Shown: positions 1 to 9,545 of the stretch, piece after piece
How positions within the stretch are numbered: the stretch's first letter is position 1
Layout of the letters: the number at the start of each line of letters is the position of its first letter
Assembly: GCF_020171725.1 (NCBI RefSeq)
Contig: NZ_JAIVAJ010000006.1
Location: 186,001-250,000 of the forward strand
Direction of reading: 5' to 3'
Length of the DNA: 64,000 bases
From: Halobacillus litoralis
Lineage (GTDB): Bacteria > Bacillota > Bacilli > Bacillales > Halobacillaceae
Notes under the pieces: generated by a model
What the model saw: only the letters and a program-made list of their open reading frames with translations
Databases searched by the model: none
What the model was told of the DNA's origin: nothing
Position numbers and translations under genes: made by a program

Positions 1-31
1 CACGGGGTTTCTTTTGGTTTTCATCCAAAGA

Positions 32-71
32 AAAGAGCCTCTCCCACATCTATATAATAGGAAGAGACTCA
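32..71 (-). terminator. Intrinsic terminator of the RCC1/Big2 gene
   Basis: On the minus strand an imperfect hairpin (GAG-CTCTTCC pairing with GGGAGAG-CTC) is followed by a short T-rich run. It lies just beyond the stop codon of the RCC1 gene. The loop is long and the T run is interrupted. Confidence 0.5.
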
Positions 72-75
72 TCAT

Positions 76-2619
76 TTAATTTGTAGAGAACTTGAACTTA
101 ATCGGCTGGCTGAGTGCTTCTCCGTCTTCTGTTTCTACATCATCTGTAATATATAACTCATAATCCTCATTTGAGTCATAGCGGTCTTCCGGAATGATGT
201 ACAGCGTTCGTCCGCCGATGATCTCTGCTTTGATATCATGTTTTCTAGTGCTCGATTCTTCCCGGATGTACACGGAACGGTTATCGATGCTGTCAGGATC
301 TATATCCTGATTAAATGTGACAATCCAATACTTTTGTCTTGAGACGCTATCATCTGTCTGCATGACAGCCCATCCATCTTTTGAAGGACCTACGATGACT
401 CGTACCGTATCAACTTTTCCTGTATCCGCTGAGCGGGCTCGAATGATGGTTGAGCCTGTGCTGACCCCGCGTACCCTGCCGTTACTTGTAACCGTGGCAA
501 CTTCTGTGTTGAGTGATTCATAGTGAAGTTCTTTGTTCGTTGCCCTTGATGGATAAAAAGTGGGGTTCAGCTTCACTGTATCTTCTGCATCAACTTCGAT
601 CGGGTCATCAGATATGTTAAAGGCGGATAGTTCCGTGTAGTCGTCATCATACACATGAACGGTGATCGAGCCTTTTTTCCTTTTATAAAGGGTCGTGACC
701 GTAATTTCGGCTGTTCCCTCTGAAACGGCCTCAATCTTACCGTTCTGTTTCACTTTAACGACAGAAGGCTTACTGCTTTCCCATTCGTACACATATTGAT
801 CTGTCGCGCTTAAAGGATAAATCCTATACTCTAACTGATACTGCTCTTCTTGCTCCAAGTATAAATCATGTTCGTTGCCTTTTATGAAAATGCGGTCGAC
901 CGGCACGTTCACTTCAATTTCCACCGAATCTGAGTAACCGCCATCGATTGTCGTAGCGGTAATGGTTGTTTTTCCTTCGGACACGGATGTCACTTCACCT
1001 TGTGTATTGACCGTAGCGACATCAGGATCTTCCGAGTCCCAAATGATTCGCTTATCTGTTGCGTTATAGGGGTAAACGAGAGCTTCGAGTTGAATGGAGT
1101 CTTCCTGGACGTCCAGCCACTCAGGTACTCTTTCTAACGTAACGGACTTCTTGTTCAGCTCGACACCTGAAACAGGGACGGCAATGATGACTTCGATGGT
1201 ATCTTCATATTTCCCATCTAGGATCGACGCTGTAATCGTTGCGCGGTTTCCTTCGACGCGAGTCATGTCTTCGGTGACTTCTATACGACCGTCGTCAGAT
1301 ACGGAAACCATGTCGGGGTTGCTGGATGACCATTCGATTTCAGTAAAAACAGAACCTTCTGGTATCAAACGAGCGTTGAGTTCAGCATCGTCGCCTTCTT
1401 CTAATGTGATCGTTTCACGATCGATTTCGACGCCTTGAGCGAGTGTGAGGGTCAAGTTATTCGGAATGCCTCTATTGTCAGCCGATCCGTCACCGAGTTG
1501 TCCGTAATCATTCAAGCCCCATGTGTAAATATCTCCGTCTTCTGTTTTAGCTATGGAATACCTGGTGCCGGCATCGACTTCTACGACATCGTTGATTCCT
1601 GCTATTTGAGAAGGGGGCTGGGTGACAGCGCTGGATGGGGCATAGCCCAGCTCTCCTACAGAATTGTCTCCCCAAGACCAGATATTGCCGTCCGTATCAA
1701 GAGCTAAGTTATGGTACGCACCGGCAGCAACATGTTCGATTTCTGGTAAAGATGGTACGAGAAAAGGAGTGGCAAAATCGGTCGGTGCCGCGTTCAACCC
1801 GAAATCATTCCGTCCCCAAGCCCATACTCCACCATCTTCATCTAAAGCTAGGGAGTGGGAGCTTCCGGTGGCAATCCCTTTTATTTTCGGAAGTCCTTCA
1901 ACTTCATAAGGGGTTTTGGTAAAAGCGAAACTTACGGGCATCTGCCCGCCCCAGTTCTCTCCCCAAGCCCATACGGTACCCTCTTCATCAAGCGCCAGGT
2001 TATGATTTTGGAAGCTTTCAATTTCTACAATATCTTCAAGCCCCAGGATTTGTTCCGCCGTCACCTTTTCACCGGTTGCTTTGAATTCGTGCTGGCCGAG
2101 CTGGCCGAACTGATTGGAACCGAAGCTCCAGACCGTGCCGTCCGCTTTCAAAGCAAGGGAATGGCTGTCTCCCGCAGAGATTTGGGTGATGTTCGATAAC
2201 TTTCGTAAAGTGAATTCATTCGAGTTGTCTTTTTCGAAAGCCATGACCTGGGTAAGCTCAGGCTCTGTAGTCGAAGGCTCGCCGGTTCCGGCCTGGCCAT
2301 TGTCGTTAGAACCGAAGGAGAAGACTTCTCCGTATTCGGTCAGCACGAGAGAGTGGATGTCTCCAGCTTCGACACTTTCAATCACTTCTTCTCCTGTTCC
2401 AATCTCGCGAGGCACAGATGTTTGTTTTTCCTTAATCGTTAATTGGTCAAAAGCGTTCCATCCCCAACCAAGTAAGTGCAGCTCTCCGTCGTCATCTTCG
2501 ATTAACGTCAAAGTGTGCTTTCCATAGACGGAAATCGTAGACTCAGCGTGAACGGGTTGATGGATGAAGCTCAAACTCAATACGATAAGAAAGAGACTGA
2601 TGACTTTCCATTTAATCAT
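76..2619 (-). CDS. Secreted RCC1-propeller protein with Big2 and SbsA-type Ig domains
   Basis: 847 residues. A signal peptide (about 1-25, ending HAE) is followed by seven RCC1-type repeats (about 28-392, each with a [HY]-[NS]-[LI]-A-L ... WxWGxN core), enough to close a seven-bladed propeller. Next come about four bacterial Ig-like (Big2) domains (397-742) with the usual 'ATV...G.V..VS.G.TTITA' pattern. A C-terminal SbsA-type Ig module (745-847, KYWIVTFNQ) ends the protein. There is no LPXTG, SLH or lipobox, so how it is held at the surface is unclear; the last module is the candidate. Its ATG overlaps the stop of the upstream LRR gene by 8 bases, with AAGGAG inside that gene, so the two are translationally coupled. 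The ligand is unknown; RCC1 folds usually bind proteins. Confidence 0.85.
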   Translation of the reverse strand: MIKWKVISLFLIVLSLSFIHQPVHAESTISVYGKHTLTLIEDDDGELHLLGWGWNAFDQLTIKEKQTSVPREIGTGEEVIESVEAGDIHSLVLTEYGEVFSFGSNDNGQAGTGEPSTTEPELTQVMAFEKDNSNEFTLRKLSNITQISAGDSHSLALKADGTVWSFGSNQFGQLGQHEFKATGEKVTAEQILGLEDIVEIESFQNHNLALDEEGTVWAWGENWGGQMPVSFAFTKTPYEVEGLPKIKGIATGSSHSLALDEDGGVWAWGRNDFGLNAAPTDFATPFLVPSLPEIEHVAAGAYHNLALDTDGNIWSWGDNSVGELGYAPSSAVTQPPSQIAGINDVVEVDAGTRYSIAKTEDGDIYTWGLNDYGQLGDGSADNRGIPNNLTLTLAQGVEIDRETITLEEGDDAELNARLIPEGSVFTEIEWSSSNPDMVSVSDDGRIEVTEDMTRVEGNRATITASILDGKYEDTIEVIIAVPVSGVELNKKSVTLERVPEWLDVQEDSIQLEALVYPYNATDKRIIWDSEDPDVATVNTQGEVTSVSEGKTTITATTIDGGYSDSVEIEVNVPVDRIFIKGNEHDLYLEQEEQYQLEYRIYPLSATDQYVYEWESSKPSVVKVKQNGKIEAVSEGTAEITVTTLYKRKKGSITVHVYDDDYTELSAFNISDDPIEVDAEDTVKLNPTFYPSRATNKELHYESLNTEVATVTSNGRVRGVSTGSTIIRARSADTGKVDTVRVIVGPSKDGWAVMQTDDSVSRQKYWIVTFNQDIDPDSIDNRSVYIREESSTRKHDIKAEIIGGRTLYIIPEDRYDSNEDYELYITDDVETEDGEALSQPIKFKFSTN

Positions 2620-4987
2620 AGTTTACAACCGCTCCTTCTAACTCATTTTTTGTAAAGTAGTTCGGAATGTCTTCGATTCGATAATAGCCGTTCTCGTCGT
2701 CGGTGAAATCAAGGCGCTCTCCGTCAATCAAGAGATAGGGATCGCCTTCAGACAAATCGAGCTGAGACGATTCGATAATGACTTCTGTCGAATAGTTCTC
2801 ATACGTCAGCACAACCCCGCCTAAATCGATAACGGACTGTTCAGCTTTTGTATCGTGCGATTTTTGAACGGTAAAGGTCATCACAGCATGCTGGTTCAAT
2901 GGTTGATCATCTTTACCGAATGTGGTGAACTTCGTGATGTACAGACGATAGGTATGTCCATATTCGTATTCCCCGTTATCCGGCTCAATCGTGAGCTCTT
3001 TATCATCTACTTTTCTATCAATTGGAACAACCTCGTCATCTTCGTTCAAAATAAACACAGAATCGCGGGCTAAGTCTGGCTCTTCATTGAAGGTGACCGT
3101 CCACTCTTTATCGACTGCGACGTTCATTTTCCTGCCGAAGTTTACAAACTGGATGTCGTCTTGTGGGGTCGTATCAATTGTGGCCCCTTCATCACGTAAC
3201 TCTTCCAGGATCTCAACGGTGTCCGGGTGTCCGAGCATCAGTTGATTCATTTTCAGATTCAAACGAGCTTCTGGAAACGACTCATTTGAGAGAGGGGAGA
3301 GGTCATAAATGAGATTTCCCTCTAAATTCAAATCTGTAAGTGACGGAAGGTCATGAACATCGGTCATATCTTCAATCTTGTTATATGCAAGTTGGATACG
3401 GGAGAGGTTGTTATGGCCCCGTATGGCATCAATCTCTTCAATGTCGTTTTCGTTGGCATATAGTTCAACTAGTCGATACATCCGGTCAACTGCAGAAATG
3501 TCCTCGATTTCGTTTTTACTGATATGAAGAGATTTCAAGTCGTTCAAGTCTTCCAGTGCATCGATCGAAGTTAGACGGTTGTCCGATATCCACAGGTTTT
3601 CCAGTTCGTCCAGGGATTGAAGCGGACGTACGTTTTTAATTTGATTGTTCGTCAAATAAAGCGACGTTAAGTTTTCGAGCTCCCCTAGCGGATGTACTTC
3701 CAAAATCGAGTTATCCGATAGGTTCAACCATGTTAAACCTTCCAGTTCATCAAGGAAGGCAGTCGACGTAATGTAGTTGTCGGACAGCCCTAGATGGGTG
3801 AGGTCATCGAGCTTCTCAAGCCCCCACAAGTAGTCGATTTCATTACTGCTGAGGTAAAGTTTTTTCAAATTCGTCAGTTCTCTTAATGGTCCGACAGATT
3901 GGATCCTATTGTTAGAAAGATAAAGTTCCCTCAAGGAAGGGAAGTGTTCAATGCCTTCTAGATCCGTGATTCCTTCGTTCTGTAAATCCAATACCGTAAT
4001 ATGGGTCACTTCGTTTTTAAAAATATCTTCGTCATCATCTTTACCTAAAAAGTCGCGAATCGCGTCTTCAAAATCTTCATCAGCAAACCGGATGGTTTCG
4101 TCTGTATCCATCCCCGTTTCGCTCCCTTGTTGAGGCAGATACTGGAGCGTGCCTGTCTGAGTTGGCAGCGTAGTAAACCAGTTCAATTCAGCAGATGGAG
4201 CGGTCACATCGAGCTTGTTTTCTTCAACACGAAGCTCTTTGACTTTACTCCAATGATGCAGGTCGCTTAGGGAGCTTAAGTCATTGTCACTGAGCCAGAG
4301 CGACTCCACATTTCTCAAACCTTCAAGCGCTTTGACATCTGTAATTTTGTTGGACTGGAGATGAAGACTCCTGAGGTCTTTCATATTCGCTAAGGCGTCC
4401 AGGTTTGAAATATTGTTATGGTCCGCCCATAACGACTCTAAAGACGTAAGGTCGGCCAGGTCATCGAGCGACTCAATTCCGTTATTGTTGACATACAGCC
4501 CTTTTAGCGAGCTGAGAGTTCCTAACGGGGCAAGGTTCATAATGTTATTATCATTTACTTTCAATTCCTCCAAGTCTGACAGTCCACTAAGGGGGCGGAG
4601 GTCTGAAATATTGTTTGATGATAGAGATAAACGCTCAAGTGAATGCAATCTTCGTAAAGCTCCAACATCTGAAATCCGGTTGTTATGTAAAAACAGCTCT
4701 TCCAAATGATCTAAGTAGCTGAGGGATAAAATCGACTCCAATTCGTTATGGGATAAATCTAATGACTTAAGATTCTCATATCGTTCAATCCCTGCGATGG
4801 AGTTCAACTCGTATTGAGAAAGGTCCAGCTCTTCAATGTCTTGTTTGTCTTCAGACGACAAAGGTTCATCAAGACCGAGCTCTTTCAGAATCGCTTCTTC
4901 TAACTCCTCTGCGAATACAGAAGTGGGAAGTAAGAATATCGTGATGAATAGTAAGGTCATGGTCGACCGTTTTAATAGTTGAATCAT
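2612..4987 (-). CDS. Secreted internalin-like leucine-rich-repeat protein
   Basis: 791 residues. The ATG at 4987 is preferred over the in-frame GTG at 4996 because the GGAG lies 8 bases before the ATG but overlaps the GTG. The signal peptide ends SVFAEE. Two blocks of 22-residue LRRs (LxxLxLxxNxIxx) follow, at about 50-265 and 320-575. Each is introduced by the same kind of cap (EEAILKELG and EDAIRDFLG), so the block looks internally duplicated. An SbsA-type Ig module (about 612-707, KEWTVTFNE) and an 85-residue acidic tail complete it. The repeats resemble internalins, but no LPXTG or GW anchor is present. It is first in an operon with the RCC1 protein. An adhesive or structural surface role is inferred. 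Confidence 0.85.
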   Translation of the reverse strand: MIQLLKRSTMTLLFITIFLLPTSVFAEELEEAILKELGLDEPLSSEDKQDIEELDLSQYELNSIAGIERYENLKSLDLSHNELESILSLSYLDHLEELFLHNNRISDVGALRRLHSLERLSLSSNNISDLRPLSGLSDLEELKVNDNNIMNLAPLGTLSSLKGLYVNNNGIESLDDLADLTSLESLWADHNNISNLDALANMKDLRSLHLQSNKITDVKALEGLRNVESLWLSDNDLSSLSDLHHWSKVKELRVEENKLDVTAPSAELNWFTTLPTQTGTLQYLPQQGSETGMDTDETIRFADEDFEDAIRDFLGKDDDEDIFKNEVTHITVLDLQNEGITDLEGIEHFPSLRELYLSNNRIQSVGPLRELTNLKKLYLSSNEIDYLWGLEKLDDLTHLGLSDNYITSTAFLDELEGLTWLNLSDNSILEVHPLGELENLTSLYLTNNQIKNVRPLQSLDELENLWISDNRLTSIDALEDLNDLKSLHISKNEIEDISAVDRMYRLVELYANENDIEEIDAIRGHNNLSRIQLAYNKIEDMTDVHDLPSLTDLNLEGNLIYDLSPLSNESFPEARLNLKMNQLMLGHPDTVEILEELRDEGATIDTTPQDDIQFVNFGRKMNVAVDKEWTVTFNEEPDLARDSVFILNEDDEVVPIDRKVDDKELTIEPDNGEYEYGHTYRLYITKFTTFGKDDQPLNQHAVMTFTVQKSHDTKAEQSVIDLGGVVLTYENYSTEVIIESSQLDLSEGDPYLLIDGERLDFTDDENGYYRIEDIPNYFTKNELEGAVVNYD

Positions 4988-5067
4988 GTTTTTCACTCCG
5001 AACTAAGTAAAATTCTCCCTTCTTCTTATATCGGTTTATATCCTCAGCTATCAAGGCATCGAAAGCT

Positions 5068-5101
5068 AAAAAAACTCCAGACCGTGTATGATCTGGAGTT
5101 A
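5068..5101 (-). terminator. Intrinsic terminator
   Basis: A perfect 9-bp stem (AACTCCAGA/TCTGGAGTT, 5073-5100) is followed on the minus strand by a T7 run. It terminates the membrane-anchored Ser-rich gene before the LRR operon. Confidence 0.85.
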
Positions 5102-5114
5102 TAAAAGTATTCAC

Positions 5115-5957
5115 TTAAAACTGACTGGCCACCTGCCCTAAAAGATTGGACCTTCGGGATTCTTTTGAATTTTCGTATTGGGATTTAAATTCGCTTGCTG
5201 CCCCTCTGCTGTGACCATGTTTAGCCAGTTCGTTCTGCATAGCACCGTAAATTTGGTTAAAGGCTGAATCTGTCTTCCCTTCCAGACGTGTGGCGGCGGA
5301 TTTGTATTTTTGGTAGAAATACGAGTAAGAAATGCTCTCACCGGCTTCTTTCTTCGCGATGTACTCATTTTTAGCCTGTCCGACTAATCCGTTCAACCGC
5401 GACTGAGCCTGGGACTCAAGCGAGTTGAAGCTTGGGCGGTATTTACTCTTAATATCCGCAACGGATTTTGTACTCGAAGAATCTGAGGAACCATTATTAG
5501 AAGAGGAACCAGAATCATTCTTGCTGCCTGAGCTTGTGTTGGAATCATTGGAAGAACCGTTTGTTTCATCCTTATTATCTTTACCTTGTTTGGCAGTTGA
5601 TGAACTGGATGAGGACCCTTGACTACTAGTAGACTCTTCTTTTTCAGTAGATGTACCTGTCTGTGAATCTGTTTCTGAAGTATTACTACTGACAGAGTCA
5701 GAAGATTGATCCGTATTAGCTTCATCAGTCGATTCATTTTTTGTGCTGGCGCTTGCTGTATTTGTAGAATCCTGCTCAGAGGAATCAGTGCTTTCATCTG
5801 TATCCTCAGGAAGTTCAATCTCGTACTCCGAGTCAGCAATTTCGTCGACTTCTACATCTGACGTCTCATAATCTTTAAAGTTAAACAAGTATGTAAAATA
5901 ACCAGCGACGACTAAGATTACCGCAAGTAGTCCATAAGCAATATATCTTTTTTTCAT
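5115..5957 (-). CDS. Membrane-anchored Ser/Asp-rich protein of unknown function
   Basis: 280 residues; family not recognised. One N-terminal membrane segment (about 5-25) is followed by a short acidic stretch. A long low-complexity linker of Ser, Asn, Asp, Thr and Gly (about 50-165) leads to a helical C-terminal domain (about 170-280) rich in Lys, Glu, Gln and Ala. The topology suggests a stalk that carries the C-terminal domain through the wall. GGAGGTG precedes the ATG. A TGA-TATAAT extended -10 lies at 5985-5992 on the minus strand. The gene is divergent from the S-layer gene and separated from the LRR operon by a terminator, so it is probably monocistronic. No catalytic motif is visible. 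Confidence 0.7.
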   Translation of the reverse strand: MKKRYIAYGLLAVILVVAGYFTYLFNFKDYETSDVEVDEIADSEYEIELPEDTDESTDSSEQDSTNTASASTKNESTDEANTDQSSDSVSSNTSETDSQTGTSTEKEESTSSQGSSSSSSTAKQGKDNKDETNGSSNDSNTSSGSKNDSGSSSNNGSSDSSSTKSVADIKSKYRPSFNSLESQAQSRLNGLVGQAKNEYIAKKEAGESISYSYFYQKYKSAATRLEGKTDSAFNQIYGAMQNELAKHGHSRGAASEFKSQYENSKESRRSNLLGQVASQF

Positions 5958-6328
5958 TCATGCACCTCCGAATATATTTCTTTGATTATATCATGGTTAA
6001 ATAAGGAACTAAAAATAATCTTTTCACATATTTGTAATAAAAGTATGAAATAAAAAAGGATTATCAGGAAATTTGTCGAAATGGAGCTGTTATAGGATAA
6101 AAGGTCTTATTATTCAAAAGGTGGAAATTTTTACTTGTAATATCTAAATTGTAAAAATACATCAAAACTTGTCTAAGATTCCATGAATCAATTGAATAAT
6201 GGGTTTCAATCGGGTATCCTTAGATTATTCTTTTAAATTCCAAGTGATTCCTGTAATGTAGTTTCATAGAATTACTTCCACTTGTGGATTTGGAAATAAA
6301 CTATTACTTAAGAGGTGAGTGTTACGTT
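5958..6328. other. 371-bp divergent intergenic region before the S-layer gene
   Basis: AT-rich control region between the membrane-anchored protein (minus) and the S-layer gene (plus). It holds the extended -10 of the minus gene and the candidate promoter at 6192-6220, leaving about 100 bases of leader before the S-layer ATG. I see no riboswitch fold or gene. Confidence 0.5.
6192..6220 (+). promoter_or_regulatory. Candidate sigma-A promoter of the S-layer gene
   Basis: TTGAAT (6192-6197), a 17-base spacer, then TATCCT (6215-6220). The hexamers are weak but the spacing is canonical. Other promoters in this AT-rich region are possible. Confidence 0.35.
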
Positions 6329-8536
6329 ATGAAGAAGAAATTAGTACGTGGCGTTAATGGTGCATTAGTCACAGCTTTGGCTGCAACACCAATTCTAGCT
6401 ACACCAGTTGGGTCAGTAAGTGCGGATGTAAGTCAGAGTGATGTTTTGGAGAAGCTTTCAACTCTTTCCGCTATCTATGAGAGAATTAACGATAAGGCAG
6501 AGGTTAGAGATGGTCGTGACTATTTGCTAGAGGAAGCTGAGTGGTCTGATATCTATGAAGATATTACGATTGATGATCTATCTAACGATGATAAGCAGGA
6601 CATTCTTGAAGGGCTAAGTAATATCCTTTATGCAAGTGATTTTGACGAATTGGCAGAAGCTACATCATCTTTTGAAACTACATACAACAATAGCTTAAAG
6701 CCTTACTTAGTAGATGCGGATGAAGAAGAAATTCCGTTTATTGACTTCGTTGACTTTCTGGCTACAGTTCAACTAAAAACATTTGATTACATCAAAGAGA
6801 ATGAAAGTGAACTAGATAACTATTATCCATATAGTGAATCTACTGATGACCCTCTATTGTCAGAATTTATTCTAGATGCTTATGATGAAGTATTAGCAGA
6901 ACTTAAAGATGATGGGAATGCTGTATATGAAGCTATGGACGGAAGTGTAGTTCTTAATAGCGATGGTATTCTAGGAGCTTACTTCGATGTTCAAGATGAA
7001 AGTGAGAATAACGAAGAAATTGTTGCTGCACAAGAAGAGCTTGTAAATGCAGTATTAGGCGAAGCGAATGAAGAAGATGGTAACGACAACGACAATGATA
7101 ACGACGACAACGACAATGATAACGACGATAACGACGACAACGATAATGGCAATGACAACAATGATGATGAAGAGGAAGAAGAACCAACAGATCCAACTGA
7201 ACCAGCTCCAAACCCAACTGAACCAGGCGGCGACGATGGAGATGACGATCTAGTTGATGTAGATGTTGATCCAGTTGATGGTCAAGTAATCGTGGACGAT
7301 GAAGCTGTAGATGTGACGGACGAAGAGACAGAAGATGGTAAAACTGTTGTACGTGCACGCGTAAATGCAGAGCGTATCCAAGAAGCTCTAGAAGAATTGA
7401 CTCCTGAACAAGCTCAGAAGATCACAATTAAGCTTGTCAACAACAACGATGCTAACCGCATTCCAGTTGTCAGTGTACCATCTCAAGCTGTTAAAGCCAT
7501 TGCTGAGAAGAACCCGAATACTGTCCTTGAAATCGGTACAGAAGATGCAGCCTACGAGCTTCCAGTACGTGAGCTTAACCTTCAGCAATTCGCTCAAGAT
7601 CTAGGCGTCGATTCTGAAGATGATGTTGAAATCGAAATTCAAGTGAACCTTGTTGCAGAAGACGATGCTGAAGCAACAACTGCTCTTACAAATAATAACT
7701 TGAATAGAACTTCATCTGTTATTGAATTCACAGTTCGTGCGACAGCGAACGGTCAATCTAGAGACGTAACGAAATTCTCTTCTTATGTGAACCGTACTGT
7801 TCAAGGTGAGAATGATTTCAATGCTACATTCTCGACAGCCGTTCTACTAAGACCTGATGGTACATTCGCGCCAATTCCAACACTATTTGCTGGTTCACAA
7901 GCGACGCTTAAGAGTCAGACAAACAGTAAGTACACGATTGTTGAGAACGATGACGTTTCCTTCACGGATACAACTGATCTTTGGAACAAGGATCAAGTAG
8001 AGAAACTTGCTGCGAAGTACATCGTTCAAGGTAAAGAAGACGGTTCATTCGATCCACAATCTGCGATTACTCGTTCAGAGTTCAGTGCTCTTGTAGCGCG
8101 TAGTTTGGCTCTATTTGCAGATGAAGATGCAGATGCGCCATTCACGGATATCCGTGATGAGAAGTGGTATGCGGATCCAATCTCTGCTGTATATGAGGCT
8201 GGAATCGTTCAAGGTCGTGAAGACGGAAGCTTCGATCCAGGTGCTTCATTGACTCGTATTGAAGGTGTGCTTATGCTTGATCGCCTATTCGAATATGTAG
8301 GCTTCGATGCAGCACAGCTTAACGAAGACGTAAGTATTGATGATTTTGAAGATGTAGGAAGCATTCCTGCTTACGCTCGTGATGCTGTTGAGCGTATGGT
8401 TCAAGCTGGCGTTATCAATGGCCGTAGTAACGGCAACTTTGACCCATACGGCGATCTTGACCGTGCTGCTATGGTTAAAGTCCTTGATGAGTCCCTTGAA
8501 TTCGTTAACTTCATCAGTGAAGACGACGAAGAGTAA
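6329..8536 (+). CDS. S-layer protein with three C-terminal SLH domains
   Basis: 735 residues. The start is the ATG at 6329 behind AGAGGTGA; the longer frame upstream has no ribosome binding site. The signal peptide ends at about A32 (SVSA-DVS). An N-terminal acidic helical region (33-245) is followed by an Asp/Asn/Glu linker (about 247-310) made of near-perfect GAY-AAY codon repeats and a Pro-Thr-Glu stretch. A central beta-rich domain (about 310-540) precedes three SLH domains (about 545-600, 604-665, 672-730; TRSE, TRIE and DRAA at the TRAE position). SLH domains bind pyruvylated secondary wall polymer. The strong acidity fits a halophile. This is the natural candidate for the main surface-layer protein and for a SecA2/SlaP substrate. 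Confidence 0.88.
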   Translation: MKKKLVRGVNGALVTALAATPILATPVGSVSADVSQSDVLEKLSTLSAIYERINDKAEVRDGRDYLLEEAEWSDIYEDITIDDLSNDDKQDILEGLSNILYASDFDELAEATSSFETTYNNSLKPYLVDADEEEIPFIDFVDFLATVQLKTFDYIKENESELDNYYPYSESTDDPLLSEFILDAYDEVLAELKDDGNAVYEAMDGSVVLNSDGILGAYFDVQDESENNEEIVAAQEELVNAVLGEANEEDGNDNDNDNDDNDNDNDDNDDNDNGNDNNDDEEEEEPTDPTEPAPNPTEPGGDDGDDDLVDVDVDPVDGQVIVDDEAVDVTDEETEDGKTVVRARVNAERIQEALEELTPEQAQKITIKLVNNNDANRIPVVSVPSQAVKAIAEKNPNTVLEIGTEDAAYELPVRELNLQQFAQDLGVDSEDDVEIEIQVNLVAEDDAEATTALTNNNLNRTSSVIEFTVRATANGQSRDVTKFSSYVNRTVQGENDFNATFSTAVLLRPDGTFAPIPTLFAGSQATLKSQTNSKYTIVENDDVSFTDTTDLWNKDQVEKLAAKYIVQGKEDGSFDPQSAITRSEFSALVARSLALFADEDADAPFTDIRDEKWYADPISAVYEAGIVQGREDGSFDPGASLTRIEGVLMLDRLFEYVGFDAAQLNEDVSIDDFEDVGSIPAYARDAVERMVQAGVINGRSNGNFDPYGDLDRAAMVKVLDESLEFVNFISEDDEE
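7072..7170 (+). repeat. GAY-AAY codon microsatellite inside the S-layer gene
   Basis: A run of GACAACGA(T/C)AA-type repeats codes for alternating Asp and Asn, then a Glu run. The unit is in multiples of three, so slippage would change linker length without a frameshift. Confidence 0.75.
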
Positions 8537-8549
8537 TAGAAATATAGAA

Positions 8550-8583
8550 AAATCCGCTGGCCAAATGGTCAGCGGATTTTTTG
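8550..8583 (+). terminator. Intrinsic terminator of the S-layer gene
   Basis: AATCCGCTGGCC / GGTCAGCGGATT stem followed by T6, directly after the S-layer stop codon. Confidence 0.9.
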
Positions 8584-8606
8584 ATGTTTTTTGTTACTAT
8601 GAGAGT

Positions 8607-9350
8607 TTATGAAAAGTTCTCTTTTATATAAGCCATGCTGATCTCCAAACTCTCAATAGGAGAGCGTCTGCTTTCATCCTGTTCGACGATCCACCACTTC
8701 ACACCAATGTCTTTTCCTTTTTCCTCGACACTCTTTAAATCGACTCCACCAGTTCCAAGTTCCGCAAAGAACTGTTCTTCATCTGTCGTCATGTCTTTCA
8801 AGTGAACGAGAGGGGAGCGATTGCGGTAGGCTTCTAACCATTCCACAGGTTCTTCTCCGGCTTTTTTCAGCCAGTAAATATCAAATTCGGTTTCCAGCTC
8901 AGGCACCTCTTCGAAAATCGTCTGTAAGGCGGTGCGGCCGTCTGATAGGTTTTCTAATTCAAAGTCATGGTTGTGGTAACAGAGAGTGAGACCTTCCTTT
9001 TGACACTGCTTAGCGATTCCTTTTAAATCTTCAACTAAAGCGTGGTAGTCTTCCTCTGTACGGTCCTCTATGTAAGGGCATACAACAAATGAACTGCCAA
9101 TCGTATGTTGGTCTTGGATGACGTCATCCAAGCGGTTCTTTAAGTCTGCTAAAGGAACGTGGCTTGAAGCTGCCTGAAGTCCGAACTCCTCTAGCATTTC
9201 CTTGACTTCTTCTGCGGAGTGTCCTCCGAAGCCTGCGAATTCTACGCCGTCAAAGCCTAAGTCCGCGACCTGCTTCAGCGTCCCTTTAAAATCCTGTGCC
9301 GTTTCATTTCTCAATGTGTACAGCTGTGCTGCTACTGGTATATTCCCCAT
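8607..9350 (-). CDS. Sugar phosphate isomerase/epimerase (AP-endonuclease-2-type TIM barrel)
   Basis: 247 residues from the ATG at 9350. The GTG at 9359 would lie directly against the AAAGGAG, whereas the ATG sits 9 bases from it. The sequence is a xylose-isomerase-like barrel: AAQLYTLRN at the N-terminus, GFDGVEFAG strand, CYHNHDFE (metal-binding His region), FDIYWLKKAG, then LHLKDM. Such proteins isomerise or epimerise sugars, keto-sugars or inositol derivatives, usually with a divalent metal. The substrate cannot be read from sequence. It is transcribed alone, but close to a sugar operon that encodes a second member of this fold. Confidence 0.8.
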   Translation of the reverse strand: MGNIPVAAQLYTLRNETAQDFKGTLKQVADLGFDGVEFAGFGGHSAEEVKEMLEEFGLQAASSHVPLADLKNRLDDVIQDQHTIGSSFVVCPYIEDRTEEDYHALVEDLKGIAKQCQKEGLTLCYHNHDFELENLSDGRTALQTIFEEVPELETEFDIYWLKKAGEEPVEWLEAYRNRSPLVHLKDMTTDEEQFFAELGTGGVDLKSVEEKGKDIGVKWWIVEQDESRRSPIESLEISMAYIKENFS

Positions 9351-9492
9351 TCCATCCACTCCTTTACTTTTCCCTCATTATATACCAATAATTGAATTTT
9401 TCGAATGAATACGTTTTAGAAAAAAGAAAAACTTCTAGTAGAAAGATAGAGTTTCAATGTAAGATTAATTTGAATTTTTCAAGTTTTATCAT

Positions 9493-9521
9493 TCGACAAA
9501 AACTGAGTCCCTCTATACTAT
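9493..9521 (+). promoter_or_regulatory. Sigma-A type promoter of the small zinc-ribbon gene
   Basis: TCGACA (9493-9498), a 17-base spacer, then TACTAT (9516-9521), 24 bases before the start codon. Confidence 0.55.
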
Positions 9522-9545
9522 AGTAGAAAAGGAGTTGAGCATTTT

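Noticed and set aside
6284..6328. Upstream start of the S-layer protein adding 15 residues
   Set aside because: The AGAGGTGA ribosome binding site lies inside this extension, and the signal peptide begins properly only at the ATG at 6329.
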